This document shows positions 34,001-37,363 of a stretch of DNA of 64,000 nt, in pieces. The position numbers and the translations under genes are program-made. Position 1 is the stretch's first letter, and the number at the start of each line of letters is the position of its first letter. The notes under the pieces were generated by a model. It saw nothing but the letters and a program-made list of their open reading frames with translations, was not told the origin of the DNA and did no database searches. Location of the stretch: NCBI RefSeq assembly GCF_963855985.1, contig NC_087098.1, positions 16,326,501 through 16,390,500 on the forward strand. The letters are read 5' to 3'. The stretch comes from Ostrinia nubilalis (lineage: Eukaryota > Arthropoda > Insecta > Lepidoptera > Crambidae).

Positions 34001-34876
34001 CAAACACGAATTTGAGGAAATAAAACAAAACCGCTAACATGACGCTTCAGATTCCCGCCAAGAAGTCAACATGTGTATTTTGTAGTGCCAATTTTTTTTT
34101 CCTAATACGGCCTGTATTAATTGATTCAGTTTTCATTGTAAAAGGTTACTGTCCGCAGTGAATATCTTTTCCCAAAACCTATTGTAGTATGCAGATTCCC
34201 GCCAAGAAGTCAACATGTGTATTTTGTAGTGCCAATTTTTTTTTCCTAATACGGCCTGTATTAATTGATTCAGTTTTCATTGTAAAAGGTTACTGTCCGC
34301 AGTGAATATCTTTTCCCAAAACCTATTGTAGTATGTTATCTGCTCTGTGTCATCCATTCGGTACAGAAAGCGAGTCGATTCTTAGGCGGGTTTTAGAATC
34401 GCACTGACCGCTCGCTGATCGTCGGCGCTGACAGAACATTTCGGCTGTCAGCGCTGACGGTCAGCGTGCGTCAGCGTGACTCTAAAACCAGCCTTAAGTT
34501 CGAACTCTTCCTATTTTTCTTCTGATTAATTTCTTTGCGGACGGTCATTGGACTTTTTATCTTTACTGATTTTGTTGTCGTCGAGCCGTCATTCCTCGTC
34601 ACACAGAAGTCGTGACGGGAATAAAATATGCTCATACATATGCTTTAATATACGTCGTCAGGTGCGGCATACTACAACCTGGGCTGGCTGCGACTAGCAG
34701 AGAAATCGTTACGCGAAGCGGCGGCACTAGAGCCCGGACGTGCCGACACATGGAGGCGGCTGGCGCTGGTGCTGGCGGCGCTGGGCGAGGCGGGCGCGGC
34801 CGCCGACGCCGCCGCCGCCGCGCTCCAGCTGCATCCACACGCGCCCGCCGTGCCACACACGCACCTGCCCCTGTGA
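859..34876 (+). CDS. TTC7: TTC7 homolog (PI4KIIIalpha complex scaffold), 3' part, 11 exons
   Basis: Spliced gene, open at its 5' end. Exons are 859-1056, 5227-5350, 7633-7754, 10670-10786, 11862-12011, 12678-12881, 16705-16852, 17781-17919, 31894-31975, 33084-33189 and 34662-34876. All introns are GT-AG, all phases agree, and the sum is 1605 nt ending in TGA. The product reads colinearly with the C-terminal two thirds of TTC7A/B: PRNEYEE start, LERAMKF, LSPDDA, the FYYLALQ helix, a variable acidic linker, [12 protein letters not shown], then TPR motifs ([31 protein letters not shown]) and a PAVP-type C-terminus. Known role of the family: TTC7 bridges PI4KA, EFR3 and FAM126/hyccin to make PI4P at the plasma membrane. 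TTC7 is usually 800-860 aa, so about 300 residues lie upstream. Assignment is from remembered family sequence. Exon order and phases make it strong. Confidence 0.9.
951..1790 (+). repeat. 144-bp x 6 tandem array of TTC7 exon 3' end plus donor
   Basis: The motif 'cgagttcgag' recurs at 951, 1095, 1239, 1383, 1527 and 1671, exactly 144 bp apart, and the copies look identical by eye. Each unit holds 106 bp of exon, the donor GAG|GTACTG and 38 bp of intron ending in 'tgtcgcagcg'. Because 144 is a multiple of 3 and there is no stop, all six copies stay open in the TTC7 frame from 859 to a TGA at 1807. Inside each unit 'gtactg...tcgcag' is a 33-nt GT-AG segment, so retention, skipping or mini-intron splicing would all keep frame. 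The perfect repetition suggests recent amplification or an assembly artefact. Confidence 0.93.
1800..2907. other. TTC7 intron, mostly unassigned, small RTE-like 3' fragment at 2199-2259
   Basis: On the minus strand, 2199-2259 carries the RTE-type 3' terminus ('gacgtccactgctggac'), heavily diverged. No exon or complete element was recognised in the remaining 1.1 kb. Confidence 0.45.
2908..3110 (-). mobile_element. 5'-truncated non-LTR/SINE 3' end with TTTGAC tail
   Basis: Starts 'gtcaaagtcaaaatttcttt' and runs to 'cactgtctgccggttaa'. The same sequence occurs in the opposite orientation at 11383-11566 and as an internally deleted copy at 17924-18037. The (GTCAAA) repeat at the left is the complement of a TTTGAC tail, so the element reads on the minus strand. 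Family name not assigned. Confidence 0.75.
3196..4973. mobile_element. Non-autonomous hAT element (8-bp TSD GGGTATAC)
   Basis: Terminal repeats CAGTGTTGGCA / TGCCAACACTG are flanked by a perfect 8-bp duplication GGGTATAC (3188-3195 and 4974-4981), as expected for the hAT superfamily. Inside the ends are long AT-rich stretches made of ATTAATCA-like words on both sides (about 3212-3360 and 4800-4965). The centre is a 103-bp minisatellite. No transposase remains, so mobility would need an enzyme in trans. It lies in the TTC7 intron 1057-5226. Confidence 0.93.
3624..4560. repeat. 103-bp minisatellite inside the hAT element, about 9 units
   Basis: The word 'acgcgtgggcaatt' and its variants recur at 3624, 3727, 3830, 3933, 4036, 4139, 4242, 4345 and 4448, always 103 bp apart. 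Units at 3830/4036 share 'gagggccacg' and units at 3933/4139 share 'gagaagccca' and 'caattaaatag', so a 206-bp two-unit block was duplicated. The array degenerates after 4540 into G-rich sequence. Confidence 0.95.
5227..5350 (+). CDS. TTC7: TTC7 exon, SLERAMKF segment
   Basis: Acceptor 'gcttcag' at 5226 and donor CCAG|GTACGA at 5351; phase 0 in, phase 1 out. It encodes [20 protein letters not shown], matching the conserved LERAMKF helix of TTC7, followed by an Ala/Pro-rich run ([15 protein letters not shown]) where vertebrate TTC7 has a short turn. The Ala/Pro run comes from a GC-rich repeat (gcgcccgcgcccg). Confidence 0.9.
5388..5660 (-). mobile_element. Minus-strand non-LTR retrotransposon 3' fragment
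   Basis: Begins 'cattcattcattcatcaaca', continues with 'cagtccactgctggacta', and includes 'gacacccgcgtggtgcgtag'. This is the layout of 5'-truncated lepidopteran non-LTR copies read from the minus strand. Fragmentary; family not assigned. Confidence 0.6.
5668..6297. mobile_element. TIR element with TA duplication, about 630 bp
   Basis: Left end TAACAGAAGGTAAACTC pairs with the right end read in reverse (TAACAGAAGGTATACTC). TA flanks both sides (5666-5667 and 6298-6299), suggesting a Tc1/mariner-type non-autonomous element. No coding capacity seen. It separates two non-LTR fragments. Confidence 0.75.
6300..6570. mobile_element. RTE fragment with inverted 5' part
   Basis: Positions 6305-6478 carry the RTE 3' end on the minus strand ('cagccataggacgtccact'). 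From about 6482 the sequence switches to the plus strand and a more 5' part of the same open frame ([20 protein letters not shown]), matching residues near 480 of the RTE frame at 8281-10059. This arrangement is typical of twin-primed non-LTR insertions. Confidence 0.8.
6596..6752. mobile_element. Decayed palindromic TIR element
   Basis: Left 'taaggctaagtccacacgta' and right 'gtagtgcggacctaaggctg' are imperfect reverse complements with matching inner words (aaaccgcc / ggcggttt). Non-coding. Its right end overlaps the start of the next repeat. Confidence 0.55.
6751..6995. repeat. Tandem triplicate (73 bp) of a palindromic TIR element, family I
   Basis: 'taactttaacaaacgtc' recurs at about 6776, 6849 and 6922. 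Each unit ends in 'ggtggtgcaacagcctta', the complement of the start 'aggctgaattgcaccacc'. A single copy of the family lies at 41476-41596, so the trimer is a TIR element amplified in tandem. Confidence 0.8.
7633..7754 (+). CDS. TTC7: TTC7 exon, LSPDDA segment
   Basis: Acceptor 'tttattcccag' ends at 7632 and donor TGG|GTAAGT starts at 7755; phase 1 in, phase 0 out. It encodes [20 protein letters not shown] and then CYNMGW, which joins [12 protein letters not shown] in the next exon. This matches the TTC7 order of a (K)PDDA turn, an LAA helix and W-(I/L)EEA. The start was chosen because only this AG gives the required two-base phase. Confidence 0.87.
7768..8076. mobile_element. TIR element with TTA duplication (PIF/Harbinger-like), family J
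   Basis: Ends GGCTGCGTTTCCACCAGAGA and its reverse complement are flanked by TTA on each side (7765-7767 and 8077-8079). A TTA duplication and a GG-starting TIR fit PIF/Harbinger-type elements. 309 bp, non-coding, with internal 'tttccacc' repeats. It begins 13 bp after the TTC7 exon ending at 7754. Confidence 0.82.
8281..10071 (+). mobile_element. RTE-clade non-LTR retrotransposon, 5'-truncated, open RT frame
   Basis: An uninterrupted 592-codon frame (8281-10059) holds a reverse transcriptase. The finger motif [19 protein letters not shown] is followed by [28 protein letters not shown] (catalytic Asp near residue 240), [11 protein letters not shown], and FADD at residues 338-341 with its two catalytic Asp. 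After RT come a WAGHIAR segment and the short terminal VQQWTSFG. The endonuclease domain is missing, so the copy is 5'-truncated. The 3' tail is a (GAC)n microsatellite at 10060-10071. It lies in sense orientation in the TTC7 intron 7755-10669. Many short fragments in this window match its last 200 bp. Confidence 0.92.
10072..10157. mobile_element. Small palindromic TIR element abutting the RTE tail
   Basis: 'cagggtgtgtggtt' at 10072 faces 'aaccacaccctg' ending near 10157. The 86-bp element has no coding room. It starts directly after the RTE (GAC)n tail. Confidence 0.7.
10209..10276 (+). repeat. Duplicate of a TTC7 3' splice site (decoy acceptor)
   Basis: 68 bp beginning 'agaaggttcaaaat' and ending 'gcagatagaagaaggcatcg' match 10618-10685 closely. 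They include the pyrimidine tract, the AG and the first 16 bases of the exon at 10670. The copy diverges after 'gcatcg', so it would encode only a few TTC7 residues. Confidence 0.88.
10277..10617. other. Spacer between decoy and true 3' splice site
   Basis: 341 bp of ordinary AT-rich intron. 'accaaattttatggttataa' and 'agttttatagccataaaagt' form a loose inverted pair around 10313-10410. No exon or complete element recognised. Confidence 0.35.
10670..10786 (+). CDS. TTC7: TTC7 exon, [12 protein letters not shown] segment
   Basis: Acceptor 'cgttgcccgcag' ends at 10669 and donor CAG|GTGGGT starts at 10787; phase 0 both sides. It encodes [20 protein letters not shown] and then [14 protein letters not shown], matching the TTC7 helices around LEEAEKFAK and the YLALGLTYSLQA segment. 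Confidence 0.9.
10798..10916 (+). mobile_element. Palindromic TIR element, family F, copy 2 (internally deleted)
   Basis: Left 'tatagtctggtctgcgagca' and right 'tgctcacagacctggcttta' match the ends of the copy at 588-801, but most of the right inner arm is lost. It starts 11 bp after the TTC7 exon ending at 10786. Confidence 0.82.
11081..11250 (-). mobile_element. RTE 3' fragment, minus strand
   Basis: 'catctcagccataggacatc' through 'ggtccaccttgcgggtggac' is the complement of the RTE 3' coding end (RWTDDLV...WTSFG region). 5'-truncated; no clear duplication seen. Confidence 0.8.
11383..11566 (+). mobile_element. Non-LTR/SINE 3' end with TTTGAC tail, plus strand
   Basis: 'ttaaccggcagacagtggtg' to 'aaagaaattttgactttg' is the reverse complement of 2908-3110. 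The element ends at the TTTGAC-type tail. Confidence 0.75.
11687..11826 (-). mobile_element. RTE 3' fragment with 11-bp target duplication
   Basis: A minus-strand 140-bp 3' end, from (ATC)n to 'ggtcgtcggtccacctt', is flanked by 'ggcgaccacct' at 11676-11686 and 11827-11837. The right duplication lies 24 bp before the exon at 11862, so the insertion sits just upstream of the likely branch point 'ctaac' (11840-11844). Confidence 0.9.
11862..12011 (+). CDS. TTC7: TTC7 exon, FYYLALQ segment
   Basis: Acceptor 'tatctttgcag' ends at 11861 and donor ATG|GTGAGA starts at 12012; phase 0 both sides. It encodes [20 protein letters not shown] and then [15 protein letters not shown], matching the TTC7 TPR reading (S)LSPTDHQAAFYLALQ. 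One of the clearest TTC7 matches in the window. Confidence 0.92.
12030..12243 (-). mobile_element. Palindromic TIR element, family F, copy 3 (inverted)
   Basis: Left 'taaagcccggtctgtgagca' and right 'tgctcacagaccagactata' show the family ends in the opposite orientation to copies 1 and 2. The arms pair over about 80 bp and include 'gacccctag' and 'atccttatcgctcg'. It starts 18 bp after the TTC7 exon ending at 12011. Confidence 0.85.
12291..12620 (+). mobile_element. tRNA-derived SINE
   Basis: The head is tRNA-like, with an A-box-like 'cctcagtggtaag' and a B box GGTTCGATTCC at 12345-12355. The body includes 'agccagttcctccgtggttg' and the tail 'ttaccatcaggtgagatata' then poly-A. The same body is at 62874-62992. 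No intact cloverleaf, so it is not called a tRNA gene. It ends about 55 bp before the TTC7 exon at 12678. Confidence 0.8.
12678..12881 (+). CDS. TTC7: TTC7 exon, divergent TPR segment
   Basis: Acceptor 'gattgtggcag' ends at 12677 and donor GAG|GTGAGT starts at 12882; phase 0 both sides. It encodes [20 protein letters not shown], then [20 protein letters not shown] and LTWESGE. It aligns with the TTC7 helix pair LHLLALLLSAQKHY..A but is unusually Ala/Arg/Pro-rich because the exon is very GC-rich. Its last 97 bp and the donor are repeated eight more times downstream. Confidence 0.82.
12785..13905 (+). repeat. 124-bp x 9 tandem array of TTC7 exon 3' end plus donor
   Basis: The donor context 'gcgaggtgagtgtgacgtca' recurs every 124 bp at 12882, 13006, 13130, 13254, 13378, 13502, 13626, 13750 and 13874 (position of the GT). 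Each unit has about 95 bp of exon and 29 bp of intron. Units differ mainly at one site (gctcgccgcc versus gcgacccgcc). Reading them in order gives A B A B B B A B B, pointing to block duplication. 124 is not a multiple of 3, so including an extra unit would shift the frame. Confidence 0.95.
14186..14506. mobile_element. TIR element, family H, copy 1, split by a small retroposon
   Basis: The right arm 'gcggtgcagtgtgataatcg' and left arm 'ttatcacactgcaccgcgct' define a palindromic element also found at 61597-61793. The left end 'taggcgattat' (14186-14196) is separated from the rest by about 120 bp (14197-14318) beginning 'ttatttattaggtctaccaa', a typical minus-strand retroposon tail. Confidence 0.78.
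15081..15880 (+). pseudogene. Tc1 transposase remnant
   Basis: The N-terminal half is open at 15081-15398, with the Tc1-type helix-turn-helix region ending in [20 protein letters not shown], and reaches an in-frame TAG. Reading then continues with VLFSDE (first catalytic Asp), DNDPKHT (second) near 15705 and SDLSPIEL (third acidic residue) near 15800. Several stops and frameshifts separate these, so the enzyme is dead. Confidence 0.9.
16082..16230. repeat. Short direct triplicate near the 3' end of the Tc1 element
   Basis: 'tttatttacatttatagtga' followed by 'aagtgttacgtgtccctaa' appears three times (about 16082, 16121 and 16187). The second and third copies are separated by a copy of 'aataaacactttaataattt'. 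Probably replication slippage after insertion. Confidence 0.85.
16705..16852 (+). CDS. TTC7: TTC7 exon, acidic linker
   Basis: Acceptor 'gccgtgtcggcag' ends at 16704 and donor CAG|GTGAAT starts at 16853; phase 0 in, phase 1 out. It encodes [20 protein letters not shown] and then a polar stretch rich in Asp, His, Thr and Ser. This matches the TTC7 EALLTCKHML helix followed by the poorly conserved loop before RVEQALSE. Confidence 0.87.
16853..17780. other. TTC7 intron with a decayed TIR-like repeat at about 17225-17592
   Basis: 'aagtgcttgttcacgtt' at 17224 and 'acgtgaacaagcacta' ending at 17594 are inverted and enclose GC-rich sequence with further inverted words ('gttcacgtacg', 'gtgaacacgag'). 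Probably an old TIR element. 16853-17220 is AT-rich and unassigned. Confidence 0.5.
17781..17919 (+). CDS. TTC7: TTC7 exon, [12 protein letters not shown] segment
   Basis: Acceptor 'ttgttcgcag' ends at 17780 and donor CAG|GTAAGT starts at 17920; phase 1 in, phase 2 out. It encodes [20 protein letters not shown] and ASS, then [12 protein letters not shown]. In TTC7 the same order is ASRVEQALSEVASS followed by PWMTLAQIWLHAAE. The last 30 bp resemble the 48-bp array at 18351-19248, whose units carry the donor as GTACAG rather than GTAAGT. Confidence 0.9.
17924..18037 (-). mobile_element. Internally deleted non-LTR/SINE copy just after a donor site
   Basis: 'agtcaaagtcaaagtcaaaa' through 'atgtctcataatctttt', then 'accgctgtctg', matches both ends of 2908-3110 with the middle missing. 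It is flanked by GGTA (left 'caggta', right 'ggtaccgcgag'), so it was inserted between GGTA and the original CCGCG. The TTC7 donor GTAAGT thus takes its last three bases from the element. Confidence 0.75.
18065..18337 (-). mobile_element. Lepidopteran SINE-like retroposon inserted in an exon-derived repeat unit
   Basis: Starts with a T run, then 'atgtgataggaggcaaacga' and 'cacctgatggtaagcaattg', a very common lepidopteran interspersed repeat read with the A-tail at the left. It interrupts a 48-bp repeat unit: 'gtgccgcctggctgct' lies before it and 'cctctgcctcagg' after. Confidence 0.75.
18351..19248 (+). repeat. 48-bp x 19 tandem array of TTC7 exon 3' end plus donor
   Basis: Units run 'tacagcgagtgtgccgcctg' through 'gcctcagg'. 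Eight units of 48 bp (18351-18734), two of 41 bp lacking 'gccgcct' (18735-18816) and nine of 48 bp (18817-19248) can be counted. One unit (18687) has 'taccgcgag', the same variant as the split unit before the array. Each unit ends in CTCAG|GTAC, a copy of the TTC7 donor. 48 bp keeps frame, giving [16 protein letters not shown] repeats, and the two 7-base deletions change it. Confidence 0.95.
20079..23675. other. Non-coding AT-rich interior of the inner LTR element (left part)
   Basis: No frame with recognisable domains. An imperfect direct repeat lies at about 23085-23200 and 23205-23300 ('tttgatcatggtgcaaacga' / 'tttgatcatggtgtagacga'). The first 300 bp contain two 'gctgggctgctgggagagtt'-like words at about 20311 and 20351. 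Confidence 0.6.
23676..25536. mobile_element. Foldback TIR element A, copy 1 (TA duplication)
   Basis: Ends CAGGGTGTCCCAAAAACAAT are inverted at 23676 and 25536, flanked by TA. The arms pair for roughly 800 bp each, leaving a centre near 24480-24740. Each arm includes an RTE 3' end, minus strand in the left arm (24280-24480) and plus strand in the right (24740-24935), so the RTE was captured before or during formation of the palindrome. The centre holds more RTE coding sequence with stops. Superfamily probably Tc1/mariner by the TA target; no transposase. Confidence 0.88.
25537..26422. other. Non-coding AT-rich interior of the inner LTR element (middle part)
   Basis: About 890 bp of AT-rich sequence between foldback element A copy 1 and the TIR element at 26423. 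The short open frames have no recognisable motif. Confidence 0.5.
26423..27161. mobile_element. TIR element with TA duplication, 739 bp
   Basis: GCCTGACCAGGAACATAAAA at 26423 is inverted at the end at 27161. The match continues through 'accct' for about 30 bp and TA flanks both sides. Non-coding interior. Nested in the interior of the inner LTR element. Confidence 0.88.
28350..30306. mobile_element. Element B: unclassified TIR element, 1957 bp
   Basis: Ends CCCAAGTAACATTTTACTCC are inverted, and the match continues through 'atttaagagttc'. Comparison with the uninterrupted copy of element A (24541-24560, 'gatacccgtgatgg') shows CG duplicated (28348-28349, 30307-30308), or an equivalent alignment because the ends are palindromic. 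The interior is AT-rich with many short words such as 'tataatgct', 'gctgtata' and 'aacagc'. It encodes only a minus-strand fragment at 29420-29656. The superfamily is not recognised. Confidence 0.8.
29420..29656 (-). pseudogene. Protein fragment in element B (acidic N-terminus, [18 protein letters not shown])
   Basis: A 78-codon frame starts [12 protein letters not shown], has an acidic-serine run, then [20 protein letters not shown] and PGTLPSDT. This layout recalls the N-terminal segment of uncharacterised, transposon-associated insect proteins, in which a WA-x-x-x-I-x-x-x-A-L-x-x-L helix is followed by LPxD. I cannot name the family. It probably marks the direction of the parent element's gene (minus strand), truncated here. 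Confidence 0.4.
31894..31975 (+). CDS. TTC7: TTC7 exon, SHLVLYT segment
   Basis: Acceptor 'attacatttcag' ends at 31893 and donor ACC|GTGAGT starts at 31976; phase 2 in, phase 0 out. It encodes [20 protein letters not shown] and SHLVLYT. This corresponds to the TTC7 helix pair AEVYIGIGKPAEATACTQEA...SHNVLYM, which confirms that the 14-kb intron 17920-31893 with its transposon pile is spliced across. Confidence 0.9.
32010..32390 (+). mobile_element. Lepidopteran interspersed repeat, class not assigned
   Basis: 'gcggccgcccgcgacttcgt' (32010) and, further on, 'taccaagtttcgttaaaatc' and 'gaacatacagacggacacag' are the characteristic words of a very common lepidopteran repeat. A (AAAT)n run sits at about 32166-32190. 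Ends not clear. Confidence 0.55.
32400..33083. other. End of TTC7 intron, unassigned
   Basis: AT-rich intron with a short (ATT)n run near 32725. No exon or complete element seen. Confidence 0.4.
33084..33189 (+). CDS. TTC7: TTC7 exon, TPR motif
   Basis: Acceptor 'ttttacgtgcag' ends at 33083 and donor CTAG|GTCAGT starts at 33190; phase 0 in, phase 1 out. It encodes [20 protein letters not shown] and [15 protein letters not shown], a canonical TPR (G at 8, A at 20, P near 32) that matches TTC7 MRGQIAELRGSMDEARRWYEEALAISPTH. Confidence 0.93.
33190..34047. other. TTC7 intron, unassigned
   Basis: 858 bp without a recognised exon or complete mobile element. Short open frames here show no family motif. 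Confidence 0.4.
34048..34335. repeat. Perfect 144-bp tandem duplication in a TTC7 intron
   Basis: 34048-34191 and 34192-34335 read identically, starting 'cagattcccgccaagaagtc' and ending 'cctattgtagtatg', including the same run of nine T. It is purely intronic and 326 bp before the last exon. Confidence 0.95.
34662..34876 (+). CDS. TTC7: TTC7 last exon and stop
   Basis: Acceptor 'atacgtcgtcag' ends at 34661, phase 1 in, and the frame stops at TGA 34874-34876. It encodes [20 protein letters not shown] and [20 protein letters not shown], then an Ala-rich helix and [11 protein letters not shown]. In TTC7 the order is LAEKILRDAVQVN, VWNGLGEVLQAQG and SPAVPFTIIPRVL. The Ala-rich helix is encoded by a (GCC)n stretch (34800-34822). 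Confidence 0.93.
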
Positions 34877-36377
34877 TGCGAGCTGAATATCTTTAACGCG
34901 CTCGGCCAACGCTCGCGCGGCTCGTGACGCGCCCGCGCCGGCTGCTCGTGCTCCTGGTGCAGTGTGTGCCGGTACGTGTAAACGTTTGTATGTCGCCGTG
35001 TTTTGTTTTGTGACGCCGCCGTATTCTCCGGCCGTCCGATGCGATCGTGACGCGTCGACCGGTGGAGATCGCCGATGCCGGATCGTAGGAGACGACACCG
35101 CCGACGACGTGTGGACCCGGCCGTATTGATATAGAATATAGACAATCGTGATGTGAACCTCATATTGATAGTGTGAAACCCGTAAATAATTTTATCAAAA
35201 ACAAAAATATGTTCTTGCCATCCGTAAAATAATCACAATATGCTAACTGGCGTTGTATACCATGAAAAATACTAGTCATCTCAAAATTTATAAAAAAAAA
35301 ATAAAAGCGGCGCCTCCGTCTTAAATCACTTCTTTCAAAACGATCGTCAATAATCAAGTTTCGTCTATACAAAGTTTATAAATAAATATTGTTATTTTAT
35401 TTCTAAATATATTTAATGTAACACTGCCAAATCTCACAAAACTGAATGTTATCTCAAACGTTATTAACGATTAATATCTATGTAAATAAAACTTTTATAA
35501 TATCGAATAATAATAACCCTCAATTTTTGCTGTAAATTTCCATTCGTAATTCTGATAAAATTAAATACTTATTTAATTTTTAACGTCACAAAAATTTTAA
35601 ATTATCTAATGTCTTGATAAAACCCTCCGAGGTTTATGTATACGAAACGTTTAGATGACTTATCAAGTACTTGAAACAATTTGTTAAAAAATCTTTTCTT
35701 GAAAACATAAAAATATCATTTCTCAAAAAATGCAAGAAAAGTGTAAAAAAATAATTCTCAAAACTATTTGTTGAAGTTTACGTTACGCGCCAACACTTCA
35801 AAATTGCAGTAATAAAAAAAATCCACGTCAATCTAATTTCCATAAAAATATACTGTCGAGGTTGTGCCTGAGTTACAAATTGTAGGTACAATACGTTACT
35901 TTTAGTAAAAATAAATATCCTAAAAGAATATGCACTTAAAAACAATTATCACCAAACGAAATGACAAAAATACCGAATAAAAAATACAGTACCATAATTT
36001 AGCACCTTTTCAAAATATGTATCTGATGTTATAGTTCTCATTGGGAGGACATTGAAACATTATTATTTCAAATCAAATCATTTATTTGCATTACATTTAA
36101 TTTAAATAATAATTGTAACTGATAAACATGGTTGTCAACGTAACCTTATCTACGTAATAAAAAATAATGTTCTAATAAGTGAAAGTAGTGCGCAATGCTG
36201 AGCGATATATTGAGGTCAGTGTTTTTTTGGAAACTCCAGATTTATTATTGGCCTCAAAATCTCGGTGAAGGCTTTTCAAAAAGTGTTTTAGAAAAGACAT
36301 ACCAGTCGTCAAGCACATCAGACTAAACATTTTTTGCAATAGCACCTATTACAACTGCATAAAATATCACAGCAACC
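34877..36377. other. Likely TTC7 3' UTR, then intergenic DNA
   Basis: AATAAA-type signals at 35381-35386 and 35485-35490 follow the stop by 505-610 bp and may end the TTC7 mRNA. 35,500-36,370 is AT-rich with no recognised gene. Confidence 0.35.
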
Positions 36378-36490
36378 ACAAGGTGGACTGACGACCTCAT
36401 AAAGGTAGCAGGAAGGCGCCGGATGCAGGCCGCCACCAACCGGCCATTGTGGACAGTGGACGTCCTATGGCTAATGATGATGATGATGAT
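36378..36490 (+). mobile_element. RTE 3' fragment, plus strand
   Basis: 'aaggtggactgacgacctca' to (GATGAT)n, with an internal gap before 'cagtggacgtcctatggct'. 5'-truncated. Confidence 0.8.
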
Positions 36491-37084
36491 ATCACAGTGT
36501 TTAGTTTGATTTGCCGTCGTCTGTAAAATTTCAAAGCTTAACCCTACGAATAACTCCGATGGAATTTATGTCGCAGTGTTAAGATTCAAAATCCATTGAG
36601 GATTGAGCGTACTGTCACGATCATTCAATCATCATACTGTCGTCGACTTAGATACACTAAGATTATTTTTAATGTAGATCGGCCGCCGACTGAATACTAT
36701 TCTAGATTCTCGCCTTGGAATTGATGTAGCCGTATTTGTTTGTTATTTATCGATTTAATGAATGAACCTGTATGAATATCGCGTGGTAAATATTACAGAA
36801 AAACGTAGCGTTAAATTATTAATAGCACTGTGCCTAAACCACAAAGTAGATGAAATATACTTACGATTACAATACTATCTAGAAATTGACAAGATTCATC
36901 TGACCAACGACTTTGATTCTAATTTTTTTATACAACACTGTCAATTCAAGTTGATAATTCGCACGTAAAAATCAGGGTATGTTATCAAATAACATCGTAG
37001 TAGAAAATTCCTCAATTCACCTTCCCTTTGATATTAGTTGTGTGCGAGCGATCGTCATTTGTTAGTATAATGCGGTTTAGTTCA

Positions 37085-37259
37085 ATGAGGGTTTTCGCGA
37101 ATGAAAGATCCGCTAGATGGCGGGACGTAGATGTGGGGTTTGGTGGTGGATTTTGACATATCTGTCAATGTCATGTCAAAAATAACCAATCATGCAGCAT
37201 TTGGACCTCGCGTCTACGTATTGCCATCTGGCGGATTTTTCATTCGCGAAAACCCTCAT
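37085..37259. mobile_element. Palindromic TIR element, 175 bp
   Basis: 'atgagggttttcgcgaatga' is inverted at the end ('attcgcgaaaaccctcat'), and the inner words 'gatccgctagatggc' / 'gccatctggcggat' also pair. A further hairpin lies just downstream, 37268-37354 (caccagctggcgccact / agcgccaactggtg), perhaps a second small element. Confidence 0.75.
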
Positions 37260-37363
37260 TAGGTCCATCGCATTTTTGCTCACCAGCTGGCGCCACTAGC
37301 GAATAAAATTCTGTCACGCTATAGTAGCGCCAACTGGTGATCACAAACGCGGTAGTCCTCATT

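Noticed and set aside
34612..35163. Arg- and Ala-rich frames on both strands around 34.6-35.1 kb
   Set aside because: They overlap the last TTC7 exon and its GC-rich 3' flank; only the TTC7 frame has family support.
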